Positions 34,218 through 44,721 of a DNA stretch of 64,000 nucleotides are shown here, piece by piece. The position numbers were made by a program, and so were the translations under genes. Origin of the DNA: Mesotaenium endlicherianum (lineage: Eukaryota; Streptophyta; Zygnematophyceae; Zygnematales; Mesotaeniaceae). The stretch spans positions 1 through 64,000 of the forward strand of contig WELA01004545.1 of assembly GCA_009602735.1 (NCBI GenBank). The letters run 5' to 3'. A model generated the notes under the pieces. That model saw nothing but the letters and a program-made list of their open reading frames with translations, did no database searches and was not told the origin of the DNA. Each line of letters opens with the position of its first letter. Within the stretch, counting starts at the first letter, position 1.

Positions 34218-35765
34218 TTAATTAATCTTATGAAACTCCAGGTCCTGGAAATCAAAACTAAAATCAGTCAGCGGTGATATCGGTTTCATGGTAATGCTAG
34301 CGCCTTTTCCATTGACGTCGAGGCCAAAGTTTACAAAAGCATCGGCATCCATACTCCTGTCGCGCCACTTCACTACAAAACTGTTGCCTTTATAAGGGAA
34401 GAGTTCACCGGTTAATTTAGGAGAGCGCTTAGAATCGAACCAGTATTTGCCATTCTTAACAGATATCATCACATCCCCAAACCATACATCGCGGTAAGTA
34501 CCGGCATACTGATTGAAATCCATCTTACCATTACTGCCTTTTTGTGTAACTTCAATCTCATGCCAGATAGAATCGGTCAGGTGATTGGCCGAAGCAAGCA
34601 TCTGGTTCCGCGAAGCGGCATATTCTTTCACGCGGTCGGTTCCACTGATATTGAAATAAGCATCTTTGATCTGGTTGGTAATAGATGAGAAAGCGCCACC
34701 TTCCTGTTGGTTGGTCAATACAATGATGCCAAGGTTCAGTTCGGGTATCATGGTAATTTGTGTTACCATGCCTTCGAGCCCGCCTGTGTGGCTAAGCTGT
34801 TTGTATCCTTTTACATCGCTGATGAAAAATCCCAACCCATAAGAGGCAAAATGCGTGTTATAGGGGCCGGGATTGCGAACGGGGATGATGGTTTGCGGCG
34901 TCCACATTTCTTCATGCACCATATCTGAAAACAATTGCTGATCGCCATATTTGCCATGTGAGAGTTGCGTTAATACCCATTTATTCAGGTCCGCAACACT
35001 GGAATTGATGCCGCCCGCGGCCTGGCTTTCCCGGATGGTGTTGCGTGCGATCACCTGCACTTTGCCGTCCACCGGTGCATGGCCATCGATCACATTCGAT
35101 TTGTCTTGGAGCCTTTCAAACGAAGTAGCCGTATGCGTCATACCCAGGGGCGTTAATATGCGTTCGGTTACAAAATCGTCCCAGCTTTTGCCACTCACCC
35201 GGTGCACCACTTCGCCTGCAACGATGTACAGGTTGTTATCGTAATCGTATTTGGTACGGAAGCTGGAAACAGGTTTCAGAAAACGGAGATTGTATAAAAT
35301 ATCTTTCAGGGTAAAATCACTGGAATCGGGAAAGAACATCAGGTCGCCGGCGCCGAGGCCCATTCCGCTCCGGTGCGTGAGCAGGTCGCGTATGGTGAAT
35401 TCTTCGGTTACGAAGGGACTATACAATTTGAATTCGGGAATATAATCGCGTACTTTATCATCCCATTTCAATTTTTTCTCGTCAACCAGTATGCCCAATG
35501 CAGCAGCAGTGAATGCTTTGCTGTTGGAAGCAATGCCGAACAGGGTGTTCTCATCCACTTTTTGCATGGTGTTCAGCGAACGAACGCCGTAACCTTTGCA
35601 ATGAATTACTTTGCCGTCTTTGATCACCGATACGGCAATGCCCGGCACGTTGAAGGCTTTCATGGAACGTTGCACCAGGCTGTCGATAGCTGTGCCCGAT
35701 AGCGGCTGTGACTGCACAAGCGTAGCCAGCCCCAGGCAGAAGGCAGTAAAAAGCGTTTTTGTCAT
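34218..35765 (-). CDS. Secreted serine hydrolase, beta-lactamase class C fold
   Basis: The 515-residue product has a signal peptide (MTKTLFTAFCLGLATLVQS), the SxxK nucleophile motif (IASNSK), a YDN motif (KYDYDNNLY) and HTGG in place of KTG. The C-terminal 100 residues (NQYAGTYRDVWFGDVMISVKNGKYWF) are a DUF3471-type domain common in these proteins. Likely a periplasmic esterase or peptidase; true beta-lactamase activity is doubtful. Start 35765 is chosen because the signal peptide begins there. The C45-like gene lies 14 bases upstream, so the two may be co-transcribed. Confidence 0.87.
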   Translation of the reverse strand: MTKTLFTAFCLGLATLVQSQPLSGTAIDSLVQRSMKAFNVPGIAVSVIKDGKVIHCKGYGVRSLNTMQKVDENTLFGIASNSKAFTAAALGILVDEKKLKWDDKVRDYIPEFKLYSPFVTEEFTIRDLLTHRSGMGLGAGDLMFFPDSSDFTLKDILYNLRFLKPVSSFRTKYDYDNNLYIVAGEVVHRVSGKSWDDFVTERILTPLGMTHTATSFERLQDKSNVIDGHAPVDGKVQVIARNTIRESQAAGGINSSVADLNKWVLTQLSHGKYGDQQLFSDMVHEEMWTPQTIIPVRNPGPYNTHFASYGLGFFISDVKGYKQLSHTGGLEGMVTQITMIPELNLGIIVLTNQQEGGAFSSITNQIKDAYFNISGTDRVKEYAASRNQMLASANHLTDSIWHEIEVTQKGSNGKMDFNQYAGTYRDVWFGDVMISVKNGKYWFDSKRSPKLTGELFPYKGNSFVVKWRDRSMDADAFVNFGLDVNGKGASITMKPISPLTDFSFDFQDLEFHKIN

Positions 35766-35779
35766 AGAGCAGTGTTTGG

Positions 35780-37177
35780 TCATTTTGCAGAGAATAAAGT
35801 CCAGGGATAAGCGCGCAGGTTTTTCAGGTACTTCGATTGCCATGCGTATTCGGGGTGCGCTTTGTAAAAGGTTTCACCAATGAAGTCTTGTCCGCACGGA
35901 TGCCCCATATGCGCCCAGAGTTGCATCTTGCCTGCCAAGGCGGCGGTGGTCACTTTTCCTTGTACAGCGCCCATGGGATAGTAAGGAGCAAGGTCCCATT
36001 CGCTGCAACCTTTGGCATCTTCATCGATATGTCCGCATACCACGCATTTGTTACTGGCTTTTCTTCCCTGTGTGGCATCGAAGTGATCGGCTTCCAGTGT
36101 TTGGGCAGTGCCGATATCGAGCTTGCCTTTGAGGTCCAGCACCAATTGTTCCATGCGCAATTTGCGGCCATTGGGTGAAGTGGTTGAGTCGTTCACGTTG
36201 AATGTGGTTTCGTCTTTGATCAACTGTTCATCACTGGGGAAATTGGAACCGATGATGGCCGTATCTTTTGAGCGCCATACACGGTAATGTTTCAATCCCA
36301 GCTCCAGTTTGGCCACTTCATTGGTCTTGGTATCGCCAATGAGCCAGTCGTTCGCGTATCCGCCATTGTTACCGGTAGTGAATATCCTTACCACATCGTC
36401 AATGCTGTTGCTGTATTGCGCTGCTTTACGCGCCCGCATAAATTCGGGGATGCCAGTGGTGTCAAAGCCTTTGAACTGGGTGATGGTGGTTTCGGTGATG
36501 AGTAATCCGTTGTTGGTGATGAGGAAGTCGTCGCCGCTGTGGATGAAACCGGGCATACAATCCATCAATATATGATTGCCTTTGGCAGGAACAATATCGG
36601 CAATCACATTCCAGTGTTGTCCAATGATGTATTCGGTCCAGTTATTATGCCCTATAACGATTTTACCATCTTTGGTATAACTGCCGGTGGCGATGAAAGC
36701 GCTGCAATTACCGGGGGCTTTGTTGTTGCCACTGCCGGCTTTCGCCTGTTCCATCAAAGAAGGAACATAATAAAAAGCCAGTTCTTCAACGGCATTCAAT
36801 GCGGTGATGTCGAGACTGTCGTAGTTTTTGTGCTGTGCCTGCAAGCCTTCTACAATGCCGTTGATCTCGTCTTTGTATTCACGGTCGAGGTGGGGCCAGA
36901 GAAAATCCCTGGCACAGCTGCGATAGAAGCTCCAGTCCTTCTGCGTATCGTGCGCCAGCAGGTAACTGACAGCCTGTATGGAGGTATCAATATCATCACT
37001 CAATAAATAACCGTGCTGGTAGCCGATATCGGCGGGACTACCTTCCAGGTGTACATAGATCCATCCGTTTTTGTTTTCGCGGCTGGCTTTGGCGAGGCGC
37101 TGACCGGGCTGGTTGTTGCGGCAGGCCATCAGGCTGAGGCAAAGAGCCAGCAGGCACAGGTGAGCAAACGTTTTCAT
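35780..37177 (-). CDS. C45/phospholipase B-like Ntn-hydrolase lipoprotein
   Basis: The 465-residue product has a lipoprotein signal (LSLMAC). The segment PGNCSAFIATGSYTKDGKIVIGHNNW is the region around the autoprocessing Cys of C45 acyltransferases and phospholipase B-like proteins. These are Ntn hydrolases that cut themselves and then act on amide bonds, for example of acylated amino acids or lipids. It precedes the serine hydrolase by 14 bases on the same strand. Substrate unknown. Confidence 0.75.
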   Translation of the reverse strand: MKTFAHLCLLALCLSLMACRNNQPGQRLAKASRENKNGWIYVHLEGSPADIGYQHGYLLSDDIDTSIQAVSYLLAHDTQKDWSFYRSCARDFLWPHLDREYKDEINGIVEGLQAQHKNYDSLDITALNAVEELAFYYVPSLMEQAKAGSGNNKAPGNCSAFIATGSYTKDGKIVIGHNNWTEYIIGQHWNVIADIVPAKGNHILMDCMPGFIHSGDDFLITNNGLLITETTITQFKGFDTTGIPEFMRARKAAQYSNSIDDVVRIFTTGNNGGYANDWLIGDTKTNEVAKLELGLKHYRVWRSKDTAIIGSNFPSDEQLIKDETTFNVNDSTTSPNGRKLRMEQLVLDLKGKLDIGTAQTLEADHFDATQGRKASNKCVVCGHIDEDAKGCSEWDLAPYYPMGAVQGKVTTAALAGKMQLWAHMGHPCGQDFIGETFYKAHPEYAWQSKYLKNLRAYPWTLFSAK

Positions 37178-37203
37178 GACGGGTTAAGTTATGGCTAAAG
37201 ATA

Positions 37204-38884
<1,681 letters not shown>

Positions 38885-38920
38885 TAGGAAAGTGTTAGGT
38901 ATTTGCCGAAAATTTTCCCA

Positions 38921-38945
38921 AAGCCGCTGTGAAGCGGCTTTTTTT
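38921..38945 (+). terminator. Terminator after the ABC-F gene
   Basis: AAGCCGCT-gtga-AGCGGCTT is followed by a run of T. It lies 37 bases past the stop codon. Confidence 0.9.
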
Positions 38946-38983
38946 ATGAGCGAGTGCTTAATTTTACCTTAAAACCGATTGCT

Positions 38984-39388
38984 ATGTCAGTAATTAAATT
39001 GCCCTTATTGTATGAAGGGACCAAAGGAGATGCCCGTTTAGTAACGCTATTTGACAGCGGAGCCAACCTGTCTTGTATTAATTCGTCTTTTGTTGCACAA
39101 TTAGGCGGAGCTGCTGCTTTTTCACGCGTAAAACGTTTAGGGACTGCCAGTAACGGCCATTTTATTGAGATCAAAGAGAGAATTACACTTGATTTCTTTA
39201 TTCACGACATATTGTTGAGTGATGAATTTCTGGTAGTTCCCAATTTGAGCGAGGAGGCCATCATTGGAGCGGCTACTTTACAAAAATGGCGTATTAAGCT
39301 CAATTTTGACCACGATACGGTGGATGTAGACCCTAAAGTGGCCATACTGCAACTAAAGAAAGGAGAGGCATTGGCCGCTTTATGCTAA
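38984..39388 (+). CDS. Retropepsin-like aspartic peptidase, bacterial type
   Basis: The 134-residue product contains the active-site triad variant DSGA (TLFDSGANLSCIN) and the later hydrophobic-Gly motif (AIIGAATLQKW), as in single-domain clan AA peptidases that work as dimers. It lacks any signal peptide. Nothing virus-like or retroelement-like surrounds it, so it is taken as an ordinary bacterial gene. ATG 38984 is preferred over the GTG at 38954. Substrate unknown. Confidence 0.78.
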   Translation: MSVIKLPLLYEGTKGDARLVTLFDSGANLSCINSSFVAQLGGAAAFSRVKRLGTASNGHFIEIKERITLDFFIHDILLSDEFLVVPNLSEEAIIGAATLQKWRIKLNFDHDTVDVDPKVAILQLKKGEALAALC

Positions 39389-39403
39389 AGGGTTCATTAT
39401 CAA

Positions 39404-39442
39404 TAATAATATTCCGGATTTGCATTGTCCGGAATATTATTA
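39404..39442 (+). terminator. Hairpin after the aspartic peptidase gene
   Basis: TAATAATATTCCGGA (39404-39418) and its exact reverse complement (39428-39442) form a 15-base stem with a 9-base loop. No T-run follows, so it may be a stability hairpin as much as a terminator. The rest of the 204-base gap carries the rpmB promoter. Confidence 0.7.
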
Positions 39443-39540
39443 CGGCGGCAGGAAATGTGGATAATCAATGGTTAGCAGATTTTCCAAATGGTATTTCTAC
39501 CACCCTGTTGAGAAAATATTAAAAAAAGGAACTTTTTCTA

Positions 39541-39570
39541 TTGAAAATCTGGGGTATTTCATTACCTTTG
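39541..39570 (+). promoter_or_regulatory. Promoter of the rpmB operon
   Basis: TTG at 39541-39543, a 19-base spacer and TACCTTTG at 39563-39570 form a textbook Bacteroidota promoter. The rpmB start codon is 23 bases past the box. Confidence 0.8.
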
Positions 39571-39592
39571 CCGTCCCGAAAAAAATAGAGTC

Positions 39593-39829
39593 ATGGCAAG
39601 AGTATGTCAGGTTACCGGAAAGAAGCCGATTGGTGGTCACACTGTTTCTCACTCAAACATTAAGACCAAGCGCCGGTTCTTACCTAATTTACAGAAAAAA
39701 CGTTTCTTTTTTGCTGAGGAAGACCGTTGGGTTACCCTTAAGGTTTCAACTGATGCTTTGAGAACGATCAACAAAAATGGTTTGGCTACGGTGATCAAAG
39801 CAATGAGAGCCCAGGGAGCTAAAATCTAA
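39593..39829 (+). CDS. rpmB: Ribosomal protein bL28
   Basis: The 78-residue product starts [21 protein letters not shown] and ends [13 protein letters not shown], the normal L28 pattern. It is a structural protein of the large ribosomal subunit. It leads a three-gene operon with rpmG and the DUF4295 gene, the standard Bacteroidota order. Confidence 0.97.
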   Translation: MARVCQVTGKKPIGGHTVSHSNIKTKRRFLPNLQKKRFFFAEEDRWVTLKVSTDALRTINKNGLATVIKAMRAQGAKI

Positions 39830-39854
39830 CAATTAACAAAGTAAACTACCTACA

Positions 39855-40037
39855 ATGGCAAAGAAAGGTAATAGGGTGCAGGTAATCCTGGAATGTACAG
39901 AGCACAAGACCAGCGGTCAGCCCGGTACAAGCCGTTACATCACCGTTAAAAACAAAAAGAACACTCCTGAGCGCATGGAGCTGAAAAAGTTCAACCCCAT
40001 TCTGAAAAAAGTAACCGTTCATAAAGAAATCAAATAA
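39855..40037 (+). CDS. rpmG: Ribosomal protein bL33
   Basis: The 60-residue product ([19 protein letters not shown] through [14 protein letters not shown]) is L33 of the type without the four zinc cysteines, which implies a zinc-independent copy. Start is 25 bases after rpmB. Confidence 0.96.
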   Translation: MAKKGNRVQVILECTEHKTSGQPGTSRYITVKNKKNTPERMELKKFNPILKKVTVHKEIK

Positions 40038-40039
40038 CC

Positions 40040-40213
40040 ATGGCAAAAGCAGCTTCTAAAAACGCGAAAGTAAAAGACCAGAAGGCAGCCGCTGAAGCTA
40101 AGAACTGGACTAAAGTGATCAAGGCTATCCGCAGCCCCAAGTCAGGTGCTTATACTTTTAAAGAGACGATTGTCCACAAAGACAAAGTAAAAGATTTCCT
40201 GTCATCAAAATAA
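40040..40213 (+). CDS. DUF4295 family small basic protein
   Basis: This 57-residue lysine-rich protein (MAKAASKNAKVKDQKAAAEAKNWTKVIKAIRSPKSGAYTFKE) follows rpmG by 2 bases. Its sequence and place match DUF4295, a family restricted to Bacteroidota and always beside rpmG. A role on the ribosome is likely from context and composition. Confidence 0.88.
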   Translation: MAKAASKNAKVKDQKAAAEAKNWTKVIKAIRSPKSGAYTFKETIVHKDKVKDFLSSK

Positions 40214-40235
40214 TTGATCGGGTATCAACGATATT

Positions 40236-40266
40236 AAAAGCTTTCCGAGCCAACGGAAGGCTTTTT
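40236..40266 (+). terminator. Terminator of the rpmB operon
   Basis: AAAAGCTTTCCG and CGGAAGGCTTTT pair with one G-T wobble across a 6-base loop and run into T. It lies 22 bases past the DUF4295 stop. Confidence 0.85.
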
Positions 40267-40279
40267 GTATTTAGTGCAC

Positions 40280-40357
40280 GTCATCCTGAGCGAGCGAAGC
40301 GAGTCGAAGGACCTGTTGAACACTCGGACAGATCCCTCGGCTGCGCTCGGGATGACG
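40280..40357 (+). repeat. REP-like repeat copy
   Basis: This copy starts GTCATCCTGAGCGAGCGAAG, has the central AGGACCTGTTGAACACTCGG and ends GCTGCGCTCGGGATGACG. It lies between the rpmB operon terminator and ftsY, in the same direction as the copy at 34055. Confidence 0.85.
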
Positions 40358-40375
40358 ATAAAAAAATAAATTGAT

Positions 40376-41335
40376 ATGGGAATTCTCGGAAAACTATTCG
40401 GTAAAAAAGAAAAAGAAAGCCTCGACCAGGGTCTGCAAAAGACCAAGGAAGGTTTCTTTTCCAGGATCACCAAAGCCATCGCAGGTAAAAGCACGGTAGA
40501 TGAAGAAGTGCTCGATAACCTGGAAGAAGCGCTCGTGAGCGCCGATGTAGGTATTGAAACCACCGTACAGATCATCGAACGCATTGAAAAAAGAGTAAAG
40601 CAGGATAAATATGTAAATACCGCTGAACTCAACAACCTGCTGCAACAGGAAATAGAAGCCATACTGGTAGATGCGCCTGAGCAGGACTACAAAGACTTTG
40701 AGATACCTGAAGGCAAGAAACCTTATGTGATATTGGTAGTGGGTGTGAACGGCGTTGGTAAAACCACCACTATTGGCAAGCTGGCGCACAATTACAAGAA
40801 AGCCGGCAAACAGGTGATCCTGGGCGCTGCCGATACTTTCAGGGCCGCAGCAGTAGACCAGCTCACCATCTGGAGCGAACGGGTAGGCGTATCTATTGTA
40901 AAACAGGCCATGGGCTCAGATCCCAGCGCTGTTGCTTACGATACTGTGCAAAGCGCCATTGCCAAAAATGCAGACGTAGCCATCATTGATACAGCAGGTC
41001 GATTACACAACAAAGCCCACCTCATGGACGAGTTGAGTAAGATCAGACGAGTGATTCAAAAACTTATTCCGCAGGCGCCGCATGAAGTGATGCTCGTGCT
41101 GGATGGTTCAACCGGACAAAACGCAGTAGAACAAGCCAAACAATTCATTGCTACTACAGATGTATCTGCTATTTCCATTACCAAGCTCGATGGCACGGCC
41201 AAAGGGGGCGTGGTATTGGCCATTGCCAACCAATTTAAAATACCGGTCAAATACATTGGCGTAGGAGAAAAAATAGATGACCTCATCATCTTCGATAAAC
41301 ACGAATTCGTAGACAGCCTTTTCAAACTTGGCTGA
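40376..41335 (+). CDS. ftsY: FtsY, signal recognition particle receptor
   Basis: The 319-residue product has a short N-terminal region, the N domain and the GTPase G domain: G1 GVNGVGKTTTIGKL, the DTFRAAAVDQL insert, DTAGR and TKLDGTAKGG. FtsY receives SRP-ribosome complexes at the membrane for co-translational insertion. The acidic A domain of enterobacterial FtsY is missing, as usual in Bacteroidota. Confidence 0.97.
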   Translation: MGILGKLFGKKEKESLDQGLQKTKEGFFSRITKAIAGKSTVDEEVLDNLEEALVSADVGIETTVQIIERIEKRVKQDKYVNTAELNNLLQQEIEAILVDAPEQDYKDFEIPEGKKPYVILVVGVNGVGKTTTIGKLAHNYKKAGKQVILGAADTFRAAAVDQLTIWSERVGVSIVKQAMGSDPSAVAYDTVQSAIAKNADVAIIDTAGRLHNKAHLMDELSKIRRVIQKLIPQAPHEVMLVLDGSTGQNAVEQAKQFIATTDVSAISITKLDGTAKGGVVLAIANQFKIPVKYIGVGEKIDDLIIFDKHEFVDSLFKLG

Positions 41336-41352
41336 TGCTAATCTCTATAGAA

Positions 41353-41392
41353 AAAATAAAAGGCAGCGTTTTTTAAAGCTGCCTTTTATTTT
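41353..41392 (+). terminator. Bidirectional terminator between ftsY and the barrel gene
   Basis: AAAATAAAAGGCAGC and its exact reverse complement (41378-41392) form a 15-base stem around a 10-base loop, with A and T flanks suited to both directions. The two flanking genes converge on it. Confidence 0.9.
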
Positions 41393-41413
41393 AGTGTAAG
41401 CTGTTATTCATTG

Positions 41414-41890
41414 TTAGAAAGTATAACGAACTGCCAGTCCACCCCATCCGCTTTCAAAATAATTGTAGCCGATGAAGTTGAAAGACGGTTGCCAGTCGAA
41501 GCTAAGGTTAATGGGCGCGCCGGTAATCTTATAGTCAAGACCCAGTACACCATCTACACCAATGGCGGTACCGCTGTTACGGTAAGGATAAGCTTGTTTC
41601 CAGCTATCACTCCAGAAACCAACGTGGCCACCGCCTCCAATGTACCATTTCAATCCGGGCGCCCCATTGAAATCGCCATGTACTTCGTAGAGACCGGTAA
41701 GGCGGAAACCATCATTGTTGAAGTAACCCAGACCTTCCAGTGCCCTGTTATTCTGTATAAAATGTTTAATCGTTACAGCGCCAGGATATACCTTCAAACC
41801 TAAAGCTGTTCTATACGTGGAACCCTCACTTTGTGCATGTACAGCTACTGCCGCAAATAGCACTGCTACTGCCAATAATAATTTCTTCAT
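41414..41890 (-). CDS. Small outer-membrane beta-barrel protein
   Basis: The 158-residue product has a signal peptide (MKKLLLAVAVLFAAVAVHAQ). Alternating strands rich in Gly and aromatics follow, with the C-terminal strand ending GLAVRYTF, as in OmpA/OmpW-like eight-strand barrels. Start 41890 is the start of the signal peptide; a Met seven residues upstream also exists. Function unknown. Confidence 0.8.
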   Translation of the reverse strand: MKKLLLAVAVLFAAVAVHAQSEGSTYRTALGLKVYPGAVTIKHFIQNNRALEGLGYFNNDGFRLTGLYEVHGDFNGAPGLKWYIGGGGHVGFWSDSWKQAYPYRNSGTAIGVDGVLGLDYKITGAPINLSFDWQPSFNFIGYNYFESGWGGLAVRYTF

Positions 41891-41989
41891 AACTTGTTTT
41901 TTAGGTAGCATACAAAATCATGCCAAAATGCAATATGTATTTATAGTTTGATAAAAATTAATGTATTAACCATTTTAAGTTATTATAGT

Positions 41990-41997
41990 TAGGTTTG
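41990..41997 (+). promoter_or_regulatory. Promoter -7 element 4 bases before the polyprenyl synthase ATG
   Basis: TAGGTTTG matches TAnnTTTG and is followed by CGCC and then ATG 42002, so the message is probably leaderless. Confidence 0.5.
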
Positions 41998-42001
41998 CGC
42001 C

Positions 42002-42967
42002 ATGCATACATTCAAGGAACTGGTTGATTCTTTTGAGACTTTTTTTACCAGGAAGCACTTTCCGCCCGCACCTGCTACACTCTATGAGCCGGGAGAATAT
42101 TTTCTATCCCGCGGGGGGAAACGCATCAGGCCGGTGATGTGCCTGATGGGCAATGAGTTATTTGACGCCATACAACCTGACAGCTGGGCAGTGGCCACTG
42201 CCATTGAGCTCTTCCATAATTTTACACTCATACACGATGATATCATGGACGCCGCCCCCTTGCGCAGGGGAATGGAAACCGTACACGTGAAATACGGTGA
42301 GAGCACGGCTCTGCTGGCGGGTGATGTGATGATGATCAGGGCTTATGAACAATTGAGCAGTGTGCAAACTCAATACCTGCCAAGGATATTGCAACTGTTC
42401 AATAAAACCGCCAGGGAAGTGTGTGAAGGGCAACAACTCGATATGGATTTTGAAAAAGCGCCATCGGTGCCGCTCAACGACTATATCCACATGATTACGC
42501 TGAAGACTTCGGTGCTGCTGGCAACCAGCCTGCAAACAGGCGCCGTTTTGGGCGGCGCCAGCGAAGGCAATTGTCAGCATATGTATGAATTTGGCAAAAA
42601 CCTGGGCATCGCTTTCCAGGTACAGGATGATTACCTCGACGCATTTGGCGACCCTGAAAAATTCGGTAAAGAAGTGGGCGGCGATATCAGGCAAAACAAA
42701 AAAACATTCCTGTTGCTGCATGCATTGGAAACGGCTTCGCCTGAACAACGGAAACAATTACAAGAACTGATGCAGGAGAATCCGCCCGATAAAGTACAGC
42801 AGGTACTGCAACTTTTCAGGGCTAGTAATGTAGATGCATGGGCTACGAAGCTCAAAGACCAATATCTGCAAACCGCACTGCACCACCTCGATGCCATTGC
42901 GGTGGTAAGCGCCCGTAAAAAGCCTTTGCGCGACCTGGCCGAATTTCTTATCCATCGCGAATACTAA
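42002..42967 (+). CDS. Polyprenyl diphosphate synthase
   Basis: The 321-residue product has both Asp-rich motifs (LIHDDIMD near residue 78 and QDDYLDAFGD near residue 206) and the GGKRIRP and GKEVGGDIRQNK segments. It elongates allylic diphosphates with isopentenyl diphosphate. Whether the product is geranylgeranyl or a longer chain for quinones cannot be told from sequence alone. Confidence 0.92.
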   Translation: MHTFKELVDSFETFFTRKHFPPAPATLYEPGEYFLSRGGKRIRPVMCLMGNELFDAIQPDSWAVATAIELFHNFTLIHDDIMDAAPLRRGMETVHVKYGESTALLAGDVMMIRAYEQLSSVQTQYLPRILQLFNKTAREVCEGQQLDMDFEKAPSVPLNDYIHMITLKTSVLLATSLQTGAVLGGASEGNCQHMYEFGKNLGIAFQVQDDYLDAFGDPEKFGKEVGGDIRQNKKTFLLLHALETASPEQRKQLQELMQENPPDKVQQVLQLFRASNVDAWATKLKDQYLQTALHHLDAIAVVSARKKPLRDLAEFLIHREY

Positions 42968-42993
42968 CTCTTCATTCAAACCAACGACTGCTT

Positions 42994-44703
42994 ATGCCAC
43001 TTTCTTCTTTGTTCAGAAAAAAATCGATCAGCAAGATCATGGCCGAAGCCAATGCCGGTGAAGGCGATGGCCACAGCGGCCACCTGAAAAAAGTGTTAGG
43101 GGTGAGAGACCTTACTTTCCTGGGTATTGCCGCCGTGGTAGGGGCTGGTGTATTCTCTACCATTGGTGGTGCGGCTTATAATGGAGGACCGGGTATTTCT
43201 CTTCTGTTCGTCATTACAGCCGTCACTTGCGGCTTCTCTGCTTTGTGTTATGCCGAATTTGCGAGCCGTGTACCTGTTGCCGGAAGTGCCTATACATATT
43301 CTTATGTGACTTTCGGTGAACTGGTGGCATGGATCATCGGCTGGGCACTGATACTGGAATATGCCATTGGTAATGTGGTGGTGGCCATTTCCTGGAGCGG
43401 TTATTTCAATAACCTGCTGGTGAATGTTTTTCATGTCCATTTGCCCGACTGGTTATTGGTGGATCCTAAAACGGCCAGTACTGCTTTTCATACGGCTTCG
43501 CAAGCGCTGGCATCTGGCGCAACACTTACGCCGGACCAACTGAAGAATTATCAATTTGTTGTACAGGCATATAACAATGCACCGGTATTGGGCGGCTGGC
43601 ATATATTTTTCAACCTGCCTGCTTTCTTTGTAGTGGGTTTCATTACCTGGCTTACCTATATAGGCATCAAAGAAAGCAAGGAGTCTGCCAACTACATGGT
43701 GATCTTTAAAGTAGCGGTGATCATTTTTGTGATCATTGCGGGAGCTTTTTTTGTAGATACCAATAACTGGAAGCCCTTTATGCCCAATGGTTTCACCGGT
43801 GTGTTAAAAGGCGTATCAGCTGTGTTTTATGCGTATATCGGTTTCGATGCCATCTCTACAACAGCCGAAGAATGTAAGAACCCGCAACGTGATATACCCA
43901 GGGGTATGATCTATTCGCTCATCATTTGTACCGTATTGTATATCCTCATCGCTATGGTGTTAACAGGTATGGAACATTACGATCATTTCATGGGCGTGAG
44001 CGACCCGCTGGCTTTTGTATTCAAACACCGTGCACCATGGATCGAAAAGATTGTATCGGTAAGCGCTGTAGTGGCCACTACCTCTGTGTTGCTGGTTTTT
44101 CAACTGGGACAGCCCAGGATATGGATGACCATGAGCCGCGATGGATTGTTGCCCAAACGTTTTCAGAAGATACACCCAAAATACCAAACCCCTTCATTCG
44201 CAACCATCATTACCGGGTTGATCGTGGGTACCGGAGCCCTGTTCGCTGAATCGGAGCTGATGACCAACCTCACCAGCATCGGCACTTTGTTCGCATTTGT
44301 ACTCGTTTCCGGTGGTGTACTGTTATTACCTCCGCAAACGGAAAGAACAGGTAAATTCAAACTGCCCTATATCAATGGCAAATTCCTGATCCCTTTATTG
44401 ATGGCGCTTTTCATCTATCTTTTCCGCGACCGGTTTTTCAGTTCTGTTCAACACTTTGGAGATGAGGGATACCAGGAAATACTATTCCTGGTATTTCTAT
44501 TGATTGCGGTAATACTCGCCGTGCTTACTTTCATCAGGAATTATTCATTCATTCCTATCATGGGTGTGTTATCCTGCCTGTACCTGATGATAGAGATACC
44601 TATTGTAAGCTGGGAATGTTTTTTTGCCTGGATGGGGCTGGGACTGCTCATTTATTTCTTTTACGGACGGCGCAACAGCGTGCTTGCTGCGCAGCAGGGG
44701 TAG
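42994..44703 (+). CDS. APC-family amino acid permease
   Basis: The 569-residue product has about 13 membrane helices and the APC signatures VVGAGVFSTIGGAAYNGGPG and CYAEFASRVPVAGSAYTYSY. It is close to the cationic amino acid transporter branch. An additional loop of about 50 residues (DPKTASTAFHTASQALASGATLT) is present near residue 155. It lies 26 bases after the polyprenyl synthase gene. Confidence 0.9.
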   Translation: MPLSSLFRKKSISKIMAEANAGEGDGHSGHLKKVLGVRDLTFLGIAAVVGAGVFSTIGGAAYNGGPGISLLFVITAVTCGFSALCYAEFASRVPVAGSAYTYSYVTFGELVAWIIGWALILEYAIGNVVVAISWSGYFNNLLVNVFHVHLPDWLLVDPKTASTAFHTASQALASGATLTPDQLKNYQFVVQAYNNAPVLGGWHIFFNLPAFFVVGFITWLTYIGIKESKESANYMVIFKVAVIIFVIIAGAFFVDTNNWKPFMPNGFTGVLKGVSAVFYAYIGFDAISTTAEECKNPQRDIPRGMIYSLIICTVLYILIAMVLTGMEHYDHFMGVSDPLAFVFKHRAPWIEKIVSVSAVVATTSVLLVFQLGQPRIWMTMSRDGLLPKRFQKIHPKYQTPSFATIITGLIVGTGALFAESELMTNLTSIGTLFAFVLVSGGVLLLPPQTERTGKFKLPYINGKFLIPLLMALFIYLFRDRFFSSVQHFGDEGYQEILFLVFLLIAVILAVLTFIRNYSFIPIMGVLSCLYLMIEIPIVSWECFFAWMGLGLLIYFFYGRRNSVLAAQQG

Positions 44704-44709
44704 ATTCAT

Positions 44710-44717
44710 TAATTTTG
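44710..44717 (+). promoter_or_regulatory. Promoter -7 element 4 bases before the DUF2027 gene
   Basis: TAATTTTG matches TAnnTTTG, followed by TCGC and ATG 44722. This again suggests a leaderless message. The box lies 6 bases past the permease stop. Confidence 0.5.
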
Positions 44718-44721
44718 TCGC

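Noticed and set aside
38984-39388. Retroelement origin of the retropepsin-like gene
   Set aside because: No reverse transcriptase, integrase, capsid or terminal repeats nearby; single-domain bacterial peptidases of this fold are common.
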